Positions 1-5,595 of a DNA stretch of 5,975 nt are shown one piece after another. Source of the DNA: Actinotignum schaalii (GTDB lineage: Bacteria; Actinomycetota; Actinomycetes; Actinomycetales; Actinomycetaceae); assembly GCA_946222725.1 (NCBI GenBank), contig CAMIHT010000105.1, positions 1 through 5,975 on the forward strand. The letters run 5' to 3'. The notes below the pieces were generated by a model, which was given only the letters and a program-made list of their open reading frames with translations, was not told where the DNA came from and did not search any database. The first letter of the stretch is position 1, and each line of letters begins with the position of its first letter. A program made the translations under genes and the position numbers.

Positions 1-1604
1 CCATCGATATTGCCGGACACCCGGAAGCAGCCGCCCGCGCGGCCGGGCTCATCGCCCTTATGCTCGGGGCGGTCGCGGTGCATACGCTGTTCACGTTCCT
101 CGCGGATTTGCGCGCGGAATATTTCGGCAACCATATTTTCGCCCAGCTGCGCGACGGCGTGGTGCACGGCATCACCCACCTGCCCCTTGACCTGGTGGAA
201 AGCGCCGGCTCCGGGGATCTCCTCGGCCGCACCACGGACGATATCACCCGCGTGCAATTCTTTATCCAACGCGGAATTTCCAGCCTCGTGGTGCTGGTGA
301 CTACCGTGTGCGTTTCGCTGGGCGCGGCGCTCTTGGCGGCCCCGGCCCTTGGCTGGACGCTGTTCCTCACGGCGCTGGTGACGGCGGTGGTGCGCTGGTT
401 CCTGCGCCGCATCGTTCCGGTTTTCCAGTCCGGGAGCGCGGTGCGCGCGGCTTTCGCCGGCTCGGTTTCCGAAACCGTCACCCAAAAAACCACCGTCGAC
501 GCCCTCAACCTGGGGCGGGTGCGCCTCGGGCGCCTGGGCACCTTCATCGAGGAACACGTGCGCGTGGAAACGTACGGCGCGGGGATTGTATGGCTGTTCC
601 GCGCCGGCGTGGCGCTGTCCGTCTGGCTGCCGGTCCTGGTCACGCCGCTGGTGGGCGCGCTGCTCATCCCGCGCGGCGCTGCAACTCTCGGCCAGGTCAT
701 CACGGTCACGATGCTCGCGATCCAACTGGCCGGCCCGCTCGAAGAGCTCGGCTGGTTCATCACCGAACTCCAGTATTCTCTGGTATCCTTCGCCCGCATT
801 TTCGGGGTGGATACGGTGCCGCCGGAGTCGCGCCCCGAAGTTCCGTGTGGAACCGATGTTGAATTGCGCGGGGTGCGTTTCCGTTACGGCCGCACCGTTA
901 ACGACGACGCCGGGCCCAGCGAGCCACGCGCCTACGCGCTCAAGGGCGTGGATCTGGAGGTGCGCAGCGGGGAGCACCTGGCGATTGTGGGGCCGTCCGG
1001 GGCCGGGAAGTCCACGCTGGCGCGTCTGATTGCCGGCATTAACCGCCCCGAATCGGGAACGGTGCGGATCGGCGGGGCGGATGCAGCCCGGATCCGGGAG
1101 GATCACCTGCATACCACGGTGTCGCTGGTGACGCAGGAGCACCATGTATTCGTGGGGACTGTAGCCGATAATCTGCGCATGGCTCGCGCGGATGCCAGCG
1201 AGGAGGAAATGCGGGCCGCGCTCGCGGCGGTGGAACTGGATCTGCCTTTGGAGGAGCGCCTGGCGGGCGGGGCGCGCGAGCTGTCACCCGCGCAGGCCCA
1301 GCAATTGGCGCTGGCCCGCATTATTGTGCTGGACCCGCAGATCCTCATTTTGGACGAGGCCACCGCGATGCTGGATCCGAATGCGGCGCGTTCGGCGGAG
1401 CGTGCCCTGGCCCGGGTGCTGGAAGGGCGCACCGTTATTTCCATCGCGCACCGCCTGTATAGCGCGCATTCCGCGGACCGGGTGGCCGTGATGATCGACG
1501 GGCGGGTTGCCGAGCTGGGCAGCCACGATGAGCTGGTAGAACGCGGCGGGGAATACGCCCGGCTGTGGGAGATGTGGCAAGCGGTCGATGTGCCGGAGGG
1601 GTGA
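1..1604 (+). CDS. ABC exporter half-transporter (TMD-NBD fusion), 5' end outside window
   Basis: The reading frame (codons starting at 3, 6, ...) is open from the left edge, so the ATG at 60 is probably internal. The text before it is hydrophobic and looks like the end of exporter TM helix 2. By family knowledge about 60-70 residues, including TM1, are missing. The membrane domain shows the usual cytoplasmic-loop pattern (GDLLGRTTDDITRVQ, about 213-257) and further membrane helices to ~800. The nucleotide-binding domain follows: A-loop Tyr at 885, Walker A GPSGAGKST 990-1016, Q-loop Gln 1134, signature LSPAQ 1281-1295, Walker B ILILDE 1341-1358, H-loop His 1449. The protein should be an inner-membrane ATP-driven exporter; the substrate cannot be read. 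The signature is non-canonical (Pro-Ala for Gly-Gly) while the Walker B Glu is intact, a combination known from one half of heterodimeric exporters such as TM287/288. A ~16-residue Gly/Asp/Pro-containing insert separates the A-loop Tyr from the first NBD strand. Stop TGA is at 1602. It is convergent with the next gene. Confidence 0.93.
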   Translation, partial: IDIAGHPEAAARAAGLIALMLGAVAVHTLFTFLADLRAEYFGNHIFAQLRDGVVHGITHLPLDLVESAGSGDLLGRTTDDITRVQFFIQRGISSLVVLVTTVCVSLGAALLAAPALGWTLFLTALVTAVVRWFLRRIVPVFQSGSAVRAAFAGSVSETVTQKTTVDALNLGRVRLGRLGTFIEEHVRVETYGAGIVWLFRAGVALSVWLPVLVTPLVGALLIPRGAATLGQVITVTMLAIQLAGPLEELGWFITELQYSLVSFARIFGVDTVPPESRPEVPCGTDVELRGVRFRYGRTVNDDAGPSEPRAYALKGVDLEVRSGEHLAIVGPSGAGKSTLARLIAGINRPESGTVRIGGADAARIREDHLHTTVSLVTQEHHVFVGTVADNLRMARADASEEEMRAALAAVELDLPLEERLAGGARELSPAQAQQLALARIIVLDPQILILDEATAMLDPNAARSAERALARVLEGRTVISIAHRLYSAHSADRVAVMIDGRVAELGSHDELVERGGEYARLWEMWQAVDVPEG

Positions 1605-1683
1605 GGATGAAAGGGTGAGGCGCGGGTGCGCTCCGGGAGGCGGTCCGGTTTTAGTTTGTGCTACGCGCCGCTGGGCCGGGGAG
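1605..1683. terminator. Convergent-gene gap with weak terminator candidate
   Basis: This 79-nt gap separates two convergent genes. The only terminator-like structure is CCGG (1633-1636) pairing with CCGG (1645-1648) over an 8-nt loop, followed on the + strand by TTTT at 1649-1652. A 4-bp stem is short for an intrinsic terminator, and a longer-range GGCGCG (1619-1624) / CGCGCC (1664-1669) pairing competes with it. Treat it as a possible termination zone, not a proven site. Confidence 0.25.
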
Positions 1684-2430
1684 TTACCGCTCGGAGCTGA
1701 GCCTATCTGCGCGGCTGAGGGCGTAGCGGGCTAGCGCCGTCGTCGTTCCAACCCACAGCAGCGCGAACACGATATCCGCAGCAGCCGGTGCGCGCATCCA
1801 CTGCACGTGATACGTGAGCGGGTTGCAGCGCGCGATGGCCTGGAGGTACGTGGGCGCGGAGCTGAGCTCGTAGAACAGCGGGGCGGAGAGGACCACCGGA
1901 AGCGTGGTGAACGTGGCGAGCATATCGCGCGCCGCGTAGCTGTTCACCAGGGCGCCCACCGCCGCGCCGAGGCTCACCCAGCCCCATACAACCAGGAGGG
2001 CAATGAGCGGCCCCGCCAGCAGAACGGTGGCGTTTACGCTGGTTCCGCCCGCGAACGACAGACCCAAGTAAGCGAGCGTGACCGCGGCGACTTGCACGAG
2101 GAACACCAGGGAAATCACCGCGAAAATCGAGGCGAGATAGGTCCACACCTTCCCGCCCTGCATCATGAAAATCGCGTAGACGCCCCACTTTCTGTCATTG
2201 GCGACGTCGGAAGTGGTGTAGCCGAAAGCGCGGAACGTGAGCAGGCAGACGATGCCCGTGAAGGCGTAGCTGAGGTAGCTCCCGCTCTGCGCGCTACCGA
2301 GCATCCCGGAAATGCCCACAACCAGAAAAACGAAATAAGCCAGTGGCTCGACGATGCGGCCGAGGTAGACTCCGCGCCAATTCCACAGGGAAGCAATATG
2401 GTACTTAGTGAGAATAAGCGATTTTTTCAT
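1684..2430 (-). CDS. ABC-2 type transporter permease
   Basis: A 248-residue integral membrane protein forming the channel of an ABC-2 (DrrB-like) transporter. Hydrophobic helices lie at about residues 26-43, 52-70, 97-123, 136-163, 170-187 and 218-236. The motif NPLTYHVQWMR (about 203-213) before the last helix is the typical ABC-2 permease signature (NPxTYxxxxxR). The frame stays open upstream to an ATG at 2568, but the start at 2430 (MKKSLILTKYH) is preferred. It gives a normal short basic cytoplasmic N-terminus and overlaps the stop of the ATPase gene by 4 nt (ATGA, 2430-2427). The longer version would add 46 Arg/Pro/His-rich residues that merely shadow the ATPase gene. No strong Shine-Dalgarno precedes 2430, consistent with translation by coupling. 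It probably pairs with the upstream ATPase, two copies of each. The substrate is unknown; drug, lipid or peptide export are the usual roles of this family. Confidence 0.9.
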   Translation of the reverse strand: MKKSLILTKYHIASLWNWRGVYLGRIVEPLAYFVFLVVGISGMLGSAQSGSYLSYAFTGIVCLLTFRAFGYTTSDVANDRKWGVYAIFMMQGGKVWTYLASIFAVISLVFLVQVAAVTLAYLGLSFAGGTSVNATVLLAGPLIALLVVWGWVSLGAAVGALVNSYAARDMLATFTTLPVVLSAPLFYELSSAPTYLQAIARCNPLTYHVQWMRAPAAADIVFALLWVGTTTALARYALSRADRLSSER

Positions 2431-3149
2431 GGGAGCGGGGTTCCTTCTTCGTATGCTTTGAGGGCTTCCCAGAAGAGGTCGGTGCTGCCGGGGCAATGGG
2501 CCATGAACCGCGCTGCCGGCATATCGGCAATAATGCGACCGCCGCGCAGGGCAATAACCCGGGTGCAATACTCGGAAAACTTCGAGGTTTCGTGTGTGCT
2601 GACCAGCACGGTTCGCCCTTCCGCTACTTGGGAGCGCAGGTAGCTAAACACGGTGTCGATGCCGGCGGGGTCAAGGCCGGTGGTTGGCTCGTCCAGAATC
2701 ATGAGGCTGGGGTTGCCGATAATTGCGCGGGCGATTTGGGTGCGGCGCAATTCCCCGCCGGAGAGGGTTTCCGCGGTGCGGTCAAGGAGCTGCGAGAGGG
2801 CCAAAACCTCCGCAACGCCCTCAATATCAGCGCGGTGATGCCAGCGGCCCACCCGCAGATCGAGACCCAACAGAATATTTTGGGTCACGGTGAGGGACCA
2901 GTCGATAATTTCGCGCTGCGGGCACCAGCCGATAGCGCTTTCGGCCACGGAATTGCTGACCGTGCCGCGGGTGGGCTTGATGAGCCCGCCCAGAATATCG
3001 AAGAGCGTGGATTTTCCCGCTCCGTTATGGCCGATAACGGCAACCAGTTCACCCGGGTGTAGGGCAAGGTTTACTCCGGTCAGGGCCGGTGTTGATTTCT
3101 TTGGGTAGATTTTTTCTACCCCGATAGCTTCGAGGATAGGGGTATCCAT
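2427..3149 (-). CDS. ABC transporter ATP-binding protein (ABC-2 type partner)
   Basis: A 240-residue cytoplasmic ATPase that should energise the permease encoded immediately downstream. All catalytic elements are visible: Walker A GHNGAGKST (residues 40-48), Q-loop WCPQ (75-78), signature LSGGE (129-133), Walker B LMILDE (149-154), D-loop GLD (158-160) and switch His in STHE (H186). The length is short for drug-exporter ATPases of the DrrA/CcmA class, which often carry a C-terminal extension; here only ~35 residues follow the last strand. The start ATG at 3149 is supported by GGAGG nine nucleotides upstream on the - strand (about 3159-3163). The stop TGA overlaps the permease ATG. Upstream is a 233-nt structured leader that may control the pair. 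Both NBD sites should be active, unlike the exporter at the left edge. Confidence 0.93.
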   Translation of the reverse strand: MDTPILEAIGVEKIYPKKSTPALTGVNLALHPGELVAVIGHNGAGKSTLFDILGGLIKPTRGTVSNSVAESAIGWCPQREIIDWSLTVTQNILLGLDLRVGRWHHRADIEGVAEVLALSQLLDRTAETLSGGELRRTQIARAIIGNPSLMILDEPTTGLDPAGIDTVFSYLRSQVAEGRTVLVSTHETSKFSEYCTRVIALRGGRIIADMPAARFMAHCPGSTDLFWEALKAYEEGTPLP

Positions 3150-3155
3150 GAACGC

Positions 3156-3197
3156 TTACCTCCAAAATATGCAAAGACTTCCATAAGCGATGTGCAT
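3156..3197 (-). other. Possible 13-codon leader ORF overlapping the ATPase ribosome binding site
   Basis: An ATG at 3197 opens a short frame encoding MHIAYGSLCIFWR, with TAA at 3158-3156. The ATPase Shine-Dalgarno GGAGG forms the last sense codons of this ORF, and its stop falls between the Shine-Dalgarno and the ATPase start at 3149. A ribosome translating it would therefore cover or expose the ATPase ribosome binding site, as in translational-coupling leaders. I see no good Shine-Dalgarno for the small ORF itself, and a frame this short can arise by chance. Confidence 0.15.
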
Positions 3198-3233
3198 ACC
3201 GGAGAGGCCGAGTCCGTAGGATGCCCAAAGGAC

Positions 3234-3256
3234 CGTCTCGGTTAGTTACCGAGACG
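3234..3256. repeat. Perfect 9-bp inverted repeat (hairpin)
   Basis: The left arm CGTCTCGGT (3234-3242) and right arm ACCGAGACG (3248-3256) are exact reverse complements separated by TAGTT. Neither strand has a T-run after it, so it does not look like an intrinsic terminator. It is the strongest single hairpin in the ABC-2 leader. As DNA it could also be a protein-binding palindrome. Confidence 0.7.
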
Positions 3257-3370
3257 CCGTGTATTACTGGAGCGCAGCCTCGCCGGAAAGGGAGGACTTA
3301 GCGTCGGGCACGTACCACGGATACTCCGTTTTCTATCAGTTGTTTATGATGCTTTCGTTAAGTGTAGCTT

Positions 3371-3388
3371 GGCTTAGTCTGCCTAGCC
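3371..3388 (-). terminator. Weak hairpin at the end of the thioredoxin-fold gene
   Basis: On the + strand GGCTTAG (3371-3377) and CTAGCC (3383-3388) pair with a single bulged base around a TCTGC loop. The structure covers the stop codon of the - strand gene. No T-rich tract follows on the - strand, so termination here is only a possibility. Confidence 0.2.
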
Positions 3389-4540
3389 CTCCGCGTCTGC
3401 CAGCGCTTTTTCGAGCTCAATCGTATTGGTGATTGCAGTGAGCGGCTGGTAGCCGGTGCTCGCGGTGCCGTTGATAATAATCGCGGGGGTGCCGCGCAAC
3501 CCCAGGGTTTCCAGACCCAGGGATTCCTGGGCGGCAATGAAGCTGGTGGTTTCCGCGCTGTCACGCGCGGTCCGGAAAGCCTCTACGTCCAAGCCCAGCT
3601 GGGTGGCGAAAGCATCGAGGTTCTCATTGGAGAACATGGATGCTGCTTTGTCGGGGTCGTGGCCGGCGGCAGCTGCGCCGTCGAAAAGAAGAGCCGAGTA
3701 CTCCCAGAACTTGCCTTGCAATCCGGCCGCATGCGCGGCGGCGGCAGCGCGATCACTGGACACGGTGTCCTTGAAGATCGGAACCTGCACGTACGCGAGG
3801 TAAATATCGCCCTTCTTGGCCAGCTCCAGGAGCTGCGGTACGGATTCGGCGTGGAGTTTATTGCAGAAACTGCAAGCGTAATCAGAGTAGATCGTGACGT
3901 GCACGGGGGCCTTCGGGTCCCCGGCTGTTTGCCCGGAGGTAGGCTCCAGCTGCGGCAGAGCCTGGAGCTGGGTGCGAATCTCATCGGGTTGAGTGGGAAT
4001 GTAATCCTGACCGGCAACCCAGCCGCGCTCCGTGGCGAGCTGGGTGTAGCGCGTCTCAACGGGTCCGGGCGTGGTATTCGGGAGAGTCCCCGGTGCGCCT
4101 TGGCCCGGCGCACCTTGCCCCGCGCCGCCTGCACCGGGGGTGGCCGGCGCGGTAGCAGTTGTGGTGGGATGTGCGGCGCTGCCCCCGAAACGCCCGTTGG
4201 ACGAACCGAGGGTCAGCAGCACCGCGAAAACTACCAGGGCAATAATCGCCAGCACGGTGATCATCACCCAGAATCCGCGGCTGCTGGGGTGCTGTTCTTG
4301 CTCCCCAGCAGGAACCGCGGGAGGTGTGGAAGGCGGCCACGCCGGGCCGGCACCGGTACCAGCGCCCGTACCGGTAGCTGAGCCAGTGCCAGAAGCAGGG
4401 CCGGTACTAGCGCCCGCGGCTGCACCGACGCTCGGATTCGGGCCCACGCCCGCACCCGAACCGGCCGCTGCGGGCGTACCGTACTGACCCTGGAACCCAG
4501 ATTGGCCGCGATCCACGGAGTCAGGAGTTCCCTGGCTCAT
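3383..4540 (-). CDS. Membrane-anchored DsbA-family thioredoxin-fold protein (CSFC active site)
   Basis: 385 residues in three parts. Residues 1-88 form a Gly/Ala/Thr/Pro-rich low-complexity segment (a GTG/GAG-type stretch at about 43-65) predicted to be cytoplasmic. Residues 90-111 form one membrane helix. Residues ~112-160 are a Pro/Gly/Thr-rich linker with a GQGAP repeat. The extracytoplasmic C-terminal domain (about 205-385) is a Thioredoxin_4/DsbA-like fold: HVTIYSDYACSFCNKLH with the CXXC at 223-226, a helical insert, and the cis-proline loop RGTPAIIING with TP at 351-352. The expected role is thiol-disulfide exchange on secreted proteins outside the membrane. The dipeptide between the cysteines is Ser-Phe rather than the more usual Pro-His/Tyr/Phe, which may shift the redox potential. 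The start ATG at 4540 shares its A with the stop of the macrodomain gene (TAATG) and sits just behind GGAGGA within that gene's last codons, indicating coupled translation. Whether it acts as oxidase, reductase or isomerase cannot be told. Confidence 0.9.
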   Translation of the reverse strand: MSQGTPDSVDRGQSGFQGQYGTPAAAGSGAGVGPNPSVGAAAGASTGPASGTGSATGTGAGTGAGPAWPPSTPPAVPAGEQEQHPSSRGFWVMITVLAIIALVVFAVLLTLGSSNGRFGGSAAHPTTTATAPATPGAGGAGQGAPGQGAPGTLPNTTPGPVETRYTQLATERGWVAGQDYIPTQPDEIRTQLQALPQLEPTSGQTAGDPKAPVHVTIYSDYACSFCNKLHAESVPQLLELAKKGDIYLAYVQVPIFKDTVSSDRAAAAAHAAGLQGKFWEYSALLFDGAAAAGHDPDKAASMFSNENLDAFATQLGLDVEAFRTARDSAETTSFIAAQESLGLETLGLRGTPAIIINGTASTGYQPLTAITNTIELEKALADAEG

Positions 4541-5421
4541 TATTCCTCCACCCAGCGCTCAATCGTGCGCACGAAATGTTCCGCATCTTCATCAGCGAAG
4601 ATATCAAAGACCACCAGATTCACATTCGAGCGCGGATTCTGGTGCAGCCATTGCGCCACGGTATCTAGCGCAATCCGCGTGGCTTCCGCGAAGGGGAAAT
4701 GCGAATGGCCGGTGGCCAGCGAGCAGAAGGACACCGAGGTAATATCGCCCTTTTCCGAAGCCAGGTCCAGGCAGCGGGTGTAGCAGCTGGCCAGCGCCGC
4801 GCGATCCGCATCCGTGACCTCACCTTCTACCGTGGGTGGCAGGGTGTGGAGCACATAGCGCGCCGGCAGGCGATACCCGCGGGTCAGCGCCGCTTCACCC
4901 GGTTCCAGTTCGCGATCCGACATCGAGTACAGCGTGGCGCAATCATTGCGTAGCCACGGACCGGCCTGGCCGTGAATAGCCTGGTCAATGGAGGGCTTAT
5001 TGTAATCGCGGTAGCCCAGCAGGTTGGGGCGCGCCCCGTTGACCACCGCGTCCACCACGAGTTCCCGCGCATCCCCGCGCCAGATGACGGTCTTATCCCG
5101 GGCCGGGTATTCCGATTCCGGCATCATGTCAGAAATACGTGCCAGATGGCGTGCCTCGGTGCGCCCCAGGTAGCCGGACAGCCGGTACAGCAGTACGTCA
5201 ATCGCGCGCGAGACCTCCTCGCTAACTTCCTCGGGATCGCGCTGGATGAGGCGATGGTTGAGTTCGGTGAAGAGCTCCCGGTCGGTCATTTTCGCCAGGT
5301 TGCCATCCAGACCACCGAAGGCAATCTCAAAAAGTTCCCGGTCGGTGCGCTTCGAGGCGGCAGGCGCGGGCCACTCGTCGTCGAGCTTCAGGGCGTCGCG
5401 ATATTCAGCTAGGTTGAGCAT
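4540..5421 (-). CDS. Macrodomain protein, zinc-macrodomain/protein-ADP-ribose hydrolase type with degenerate active site
   Basis: 293 residues, cytoplasmic, with no signal or membrane segment. Residues ~1-110 are a mostly helical, charged N-terminal region. Residues ~112-293 match a macrodomain: RGDARELVVDAVVNGAR (115-131), the LLG...IDQAIH segment (134-150), LPARYVLHTL (185-194), LASCYTRCLDLA (210-221) and the second phosphate loop LATGHSHFP (235-243). Architecture and length resemble the zinc-dependent protein-ADP-ribose hydrolases of the SauMacro/SpyMacroD group (about 265 residues with an N-terminal helical part). However, the family NAAN motif reads NGAR, and positions where those enzymes carry Cys, His and Cys zinc ligands are Tyr137, Lys142 and Ser144. 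Hydrolase activity is therefore doubtful; ligand binding or another reaction is possible. The start ATG at 5421 is supported by AAGGAG a few nucleotides upstream. It carries a duplicated TDRELF motif (26-31, 46-51). It is coupled to the downstream thioredoxin-fold gene by TAATG. Family assignment is strong; function is uncertain. Confidence 0.8.
   Translation of the reverse strand: MLNLAEYRDALKLDDEWPAPAASKRTDRELFEIAFGGLDGNLAKMTDRELFTELNHRLIQRDPEEVSEEVSRAIDVLLYRLSGYLGRTEARHLARISDMMPESEYPARDKTVIWRGDARELVVDAVVNGARPNLLGYRDYNKPSIDQAIHGQAGPWLRNDCATLYSMSDRELEPGEAALTRGYRLPARYVLHTLPPTVEGEVTDADRAALASCYTRCLDLASEKGDITSVSFCSLATGHSHFPFAEATRIALDTVAQWLHQNPRSNVNLVVFDIFADEDAEHFVRTIERWVEE
5269..5346 (-). repeat. 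Duplicated TDRELF motif in the macrodomain protein N-terminus
   Basis: The hexapeptide TDRELF occurs at residues 26-31 (5346-5329) and 46-51 (5286-5269). The underlying DNA copies share most of 18 bases, including the + strand core CCCGGTCGGT. This suggests a small internal duplication of a helical unit of about 20 residues. Confidence 0.6.
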
Positions 5422-5488
5422 TATTCTCCTTATTCTGGGTCCGAACAGGGTTCCCTAGTACAAGGGTACCGGGCAGGAGCGGTTTTCG

Positions 5489-5502
5489 TGTGCGTATGCA
5501 CA
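5489..5502. promoter_or_regulatory. Palindrome TGTGC-N4-GCACA (candidate operator)
   Basis: Perfect 5-bp arms TGTGC (5489-5493) and GCACA (5498-5502) around GTAT, the size and symmetry of a dimeric regulator site. It lies about 68 nt upstream of the macrodomain start and 100 nt upstream of the right-hand gene. Nine of its bases (TGTGCATAC, - strand reading) recur at 3191-3199 in the ABC-2 leader. Confidence 0.35.
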
Positions 5503-5535
5503 GGGACCGTGGCCGCGCGCGCCCGCGCCCGCCCC

Positions 5536-5544
5536 TGTGGATAA
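5536..5544 (-). promoter_or_regulatory. Consensus DnaA box (TTATCCACA)
   Basis: The + strand reads TGTGGATAA, the exact complement of the DnaA 9-mer TTATCCACA. It overlaps the right arm of the 7-bp inverted repeat CACAGGG (5499-5505)/CCCTGTG (5533-5539) and sits 58 nt before the ATG at 5602. Exact copies of the 9-mer are not expected often in 6 kb, and another lies at 5841-5849 with a one-mismatch copy at 5802-5810. No dnaA or dnaN gene is nearby, so this would be a regulatory or titration cluster, not an obvious chromosome origin. Confidence 0.4.
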
Positions 5545-5589
5545 CTTCGCGGTATCCCCGAGGATGCGTGGCCGCGCCGCCCGGCACGC

Positions 5590-5595
5590 TAACCT
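5590..5595 (+). promoter_or_regulatory. -10 element TAACCT of a leaderless promoter
   Basis: TAACCT fits TANNNT and ends six nucleotides before the ATG at 5602, so transcription would begin at or very near the A of the start codon. No Shine-Dalgarno is present upstream of the ATG, which agrees with a leaderless message, common in actinobacteria. No clear -35 is seen in the GC-rich sequence upstream. Confidence 0.5.

Larger units (their letters stand above)
3150..3382 (-). promoter_or_regulatory. Long structured 5' leader of the ABC-2 operon (candidate cis-regulatory RNA)
   Basis: No convincing protein gene lies in this 233-nt stretch, but it is rich in inverted repeats. Arms 3199-3207 (CCGGAGAGG) and 3278-3286 (CCTCGCCGG) pair with one mismatch and enclose 70 nt. 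Inside are a perfect 9-bp hairpin at 3234-3256 (arm CGTCTCGGT, loop TAGTT) and directly next to it a 4-bp helix, GTCC 3212-3215 with GGAC 3230-3233. A further hairpin ACGGA-TAC-TCCGT lies at 3317-3329. On the - strand this would be a multi-helix junction about 40 nt before the ATPase Shine-Dalgarno. I do not recognise a known riboswitch consensus (TPP, FMN, cobalamin, SAM, M-box, T-box and c-di-AMP were considered). No clear intrinsic terminator is seen, so control at translation initiation is more likely if it is regulatory. It could instead be a stand-alone small RNA. Confidence 0.45.

Noticed and set aside
2431..2568. 46-residue N-terminal extension of the permease from ATG 2568
   Set aside because: It lies wholly inside the ATPase gene and is rich in Arg/Pro/His. 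The ATGA start at 2430 gives a normal permease N-terminus.
1807..2643. 278-residue open frame on the + strand opposite the ABC-2 permease
   Set aside because: Its product is Arg/Glu/His/Gly-rich without any domain, and it lies opposite a clear membrane protein and ATPase. It is a high-GC antisense shadow.
3195..3290. M-box (magnesium) or other known riboswitch in the leader
   Set aside because: Only short strings such as GCGAGGCT are reminiscent. The conserved core segments of M-box, TPP, FMN, cobalamin, SAM and c-di-AMP riboswitches are absent.
3287..3330. T-box-like string (GTGGTAC followed by a TCCTCCC run) in the ABC-2 leader on the - strand
   Set aside because: It only partly resembles the T-box core (TGGNACCGCG), lacks the CGCG part and a specifier stem, and the downstream genes are not amino-acid related.
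3659..4381. 240-residue + strand open frame opposite the thioredoxin-fold gene
   Set aside because: No recognisable motif, Arg/Gly-rich composition, opposite a well-supported gene with CXXC and cis-Pro loop.
5405..5587. 60-residue - strand open frame in the divergent intergenic region
   Set aside because: Arg/Gly/Pro-rich with no motif. It spans the palindromes and promoter region and overlaps the macrodomain start without a convincing ribosome binding site.
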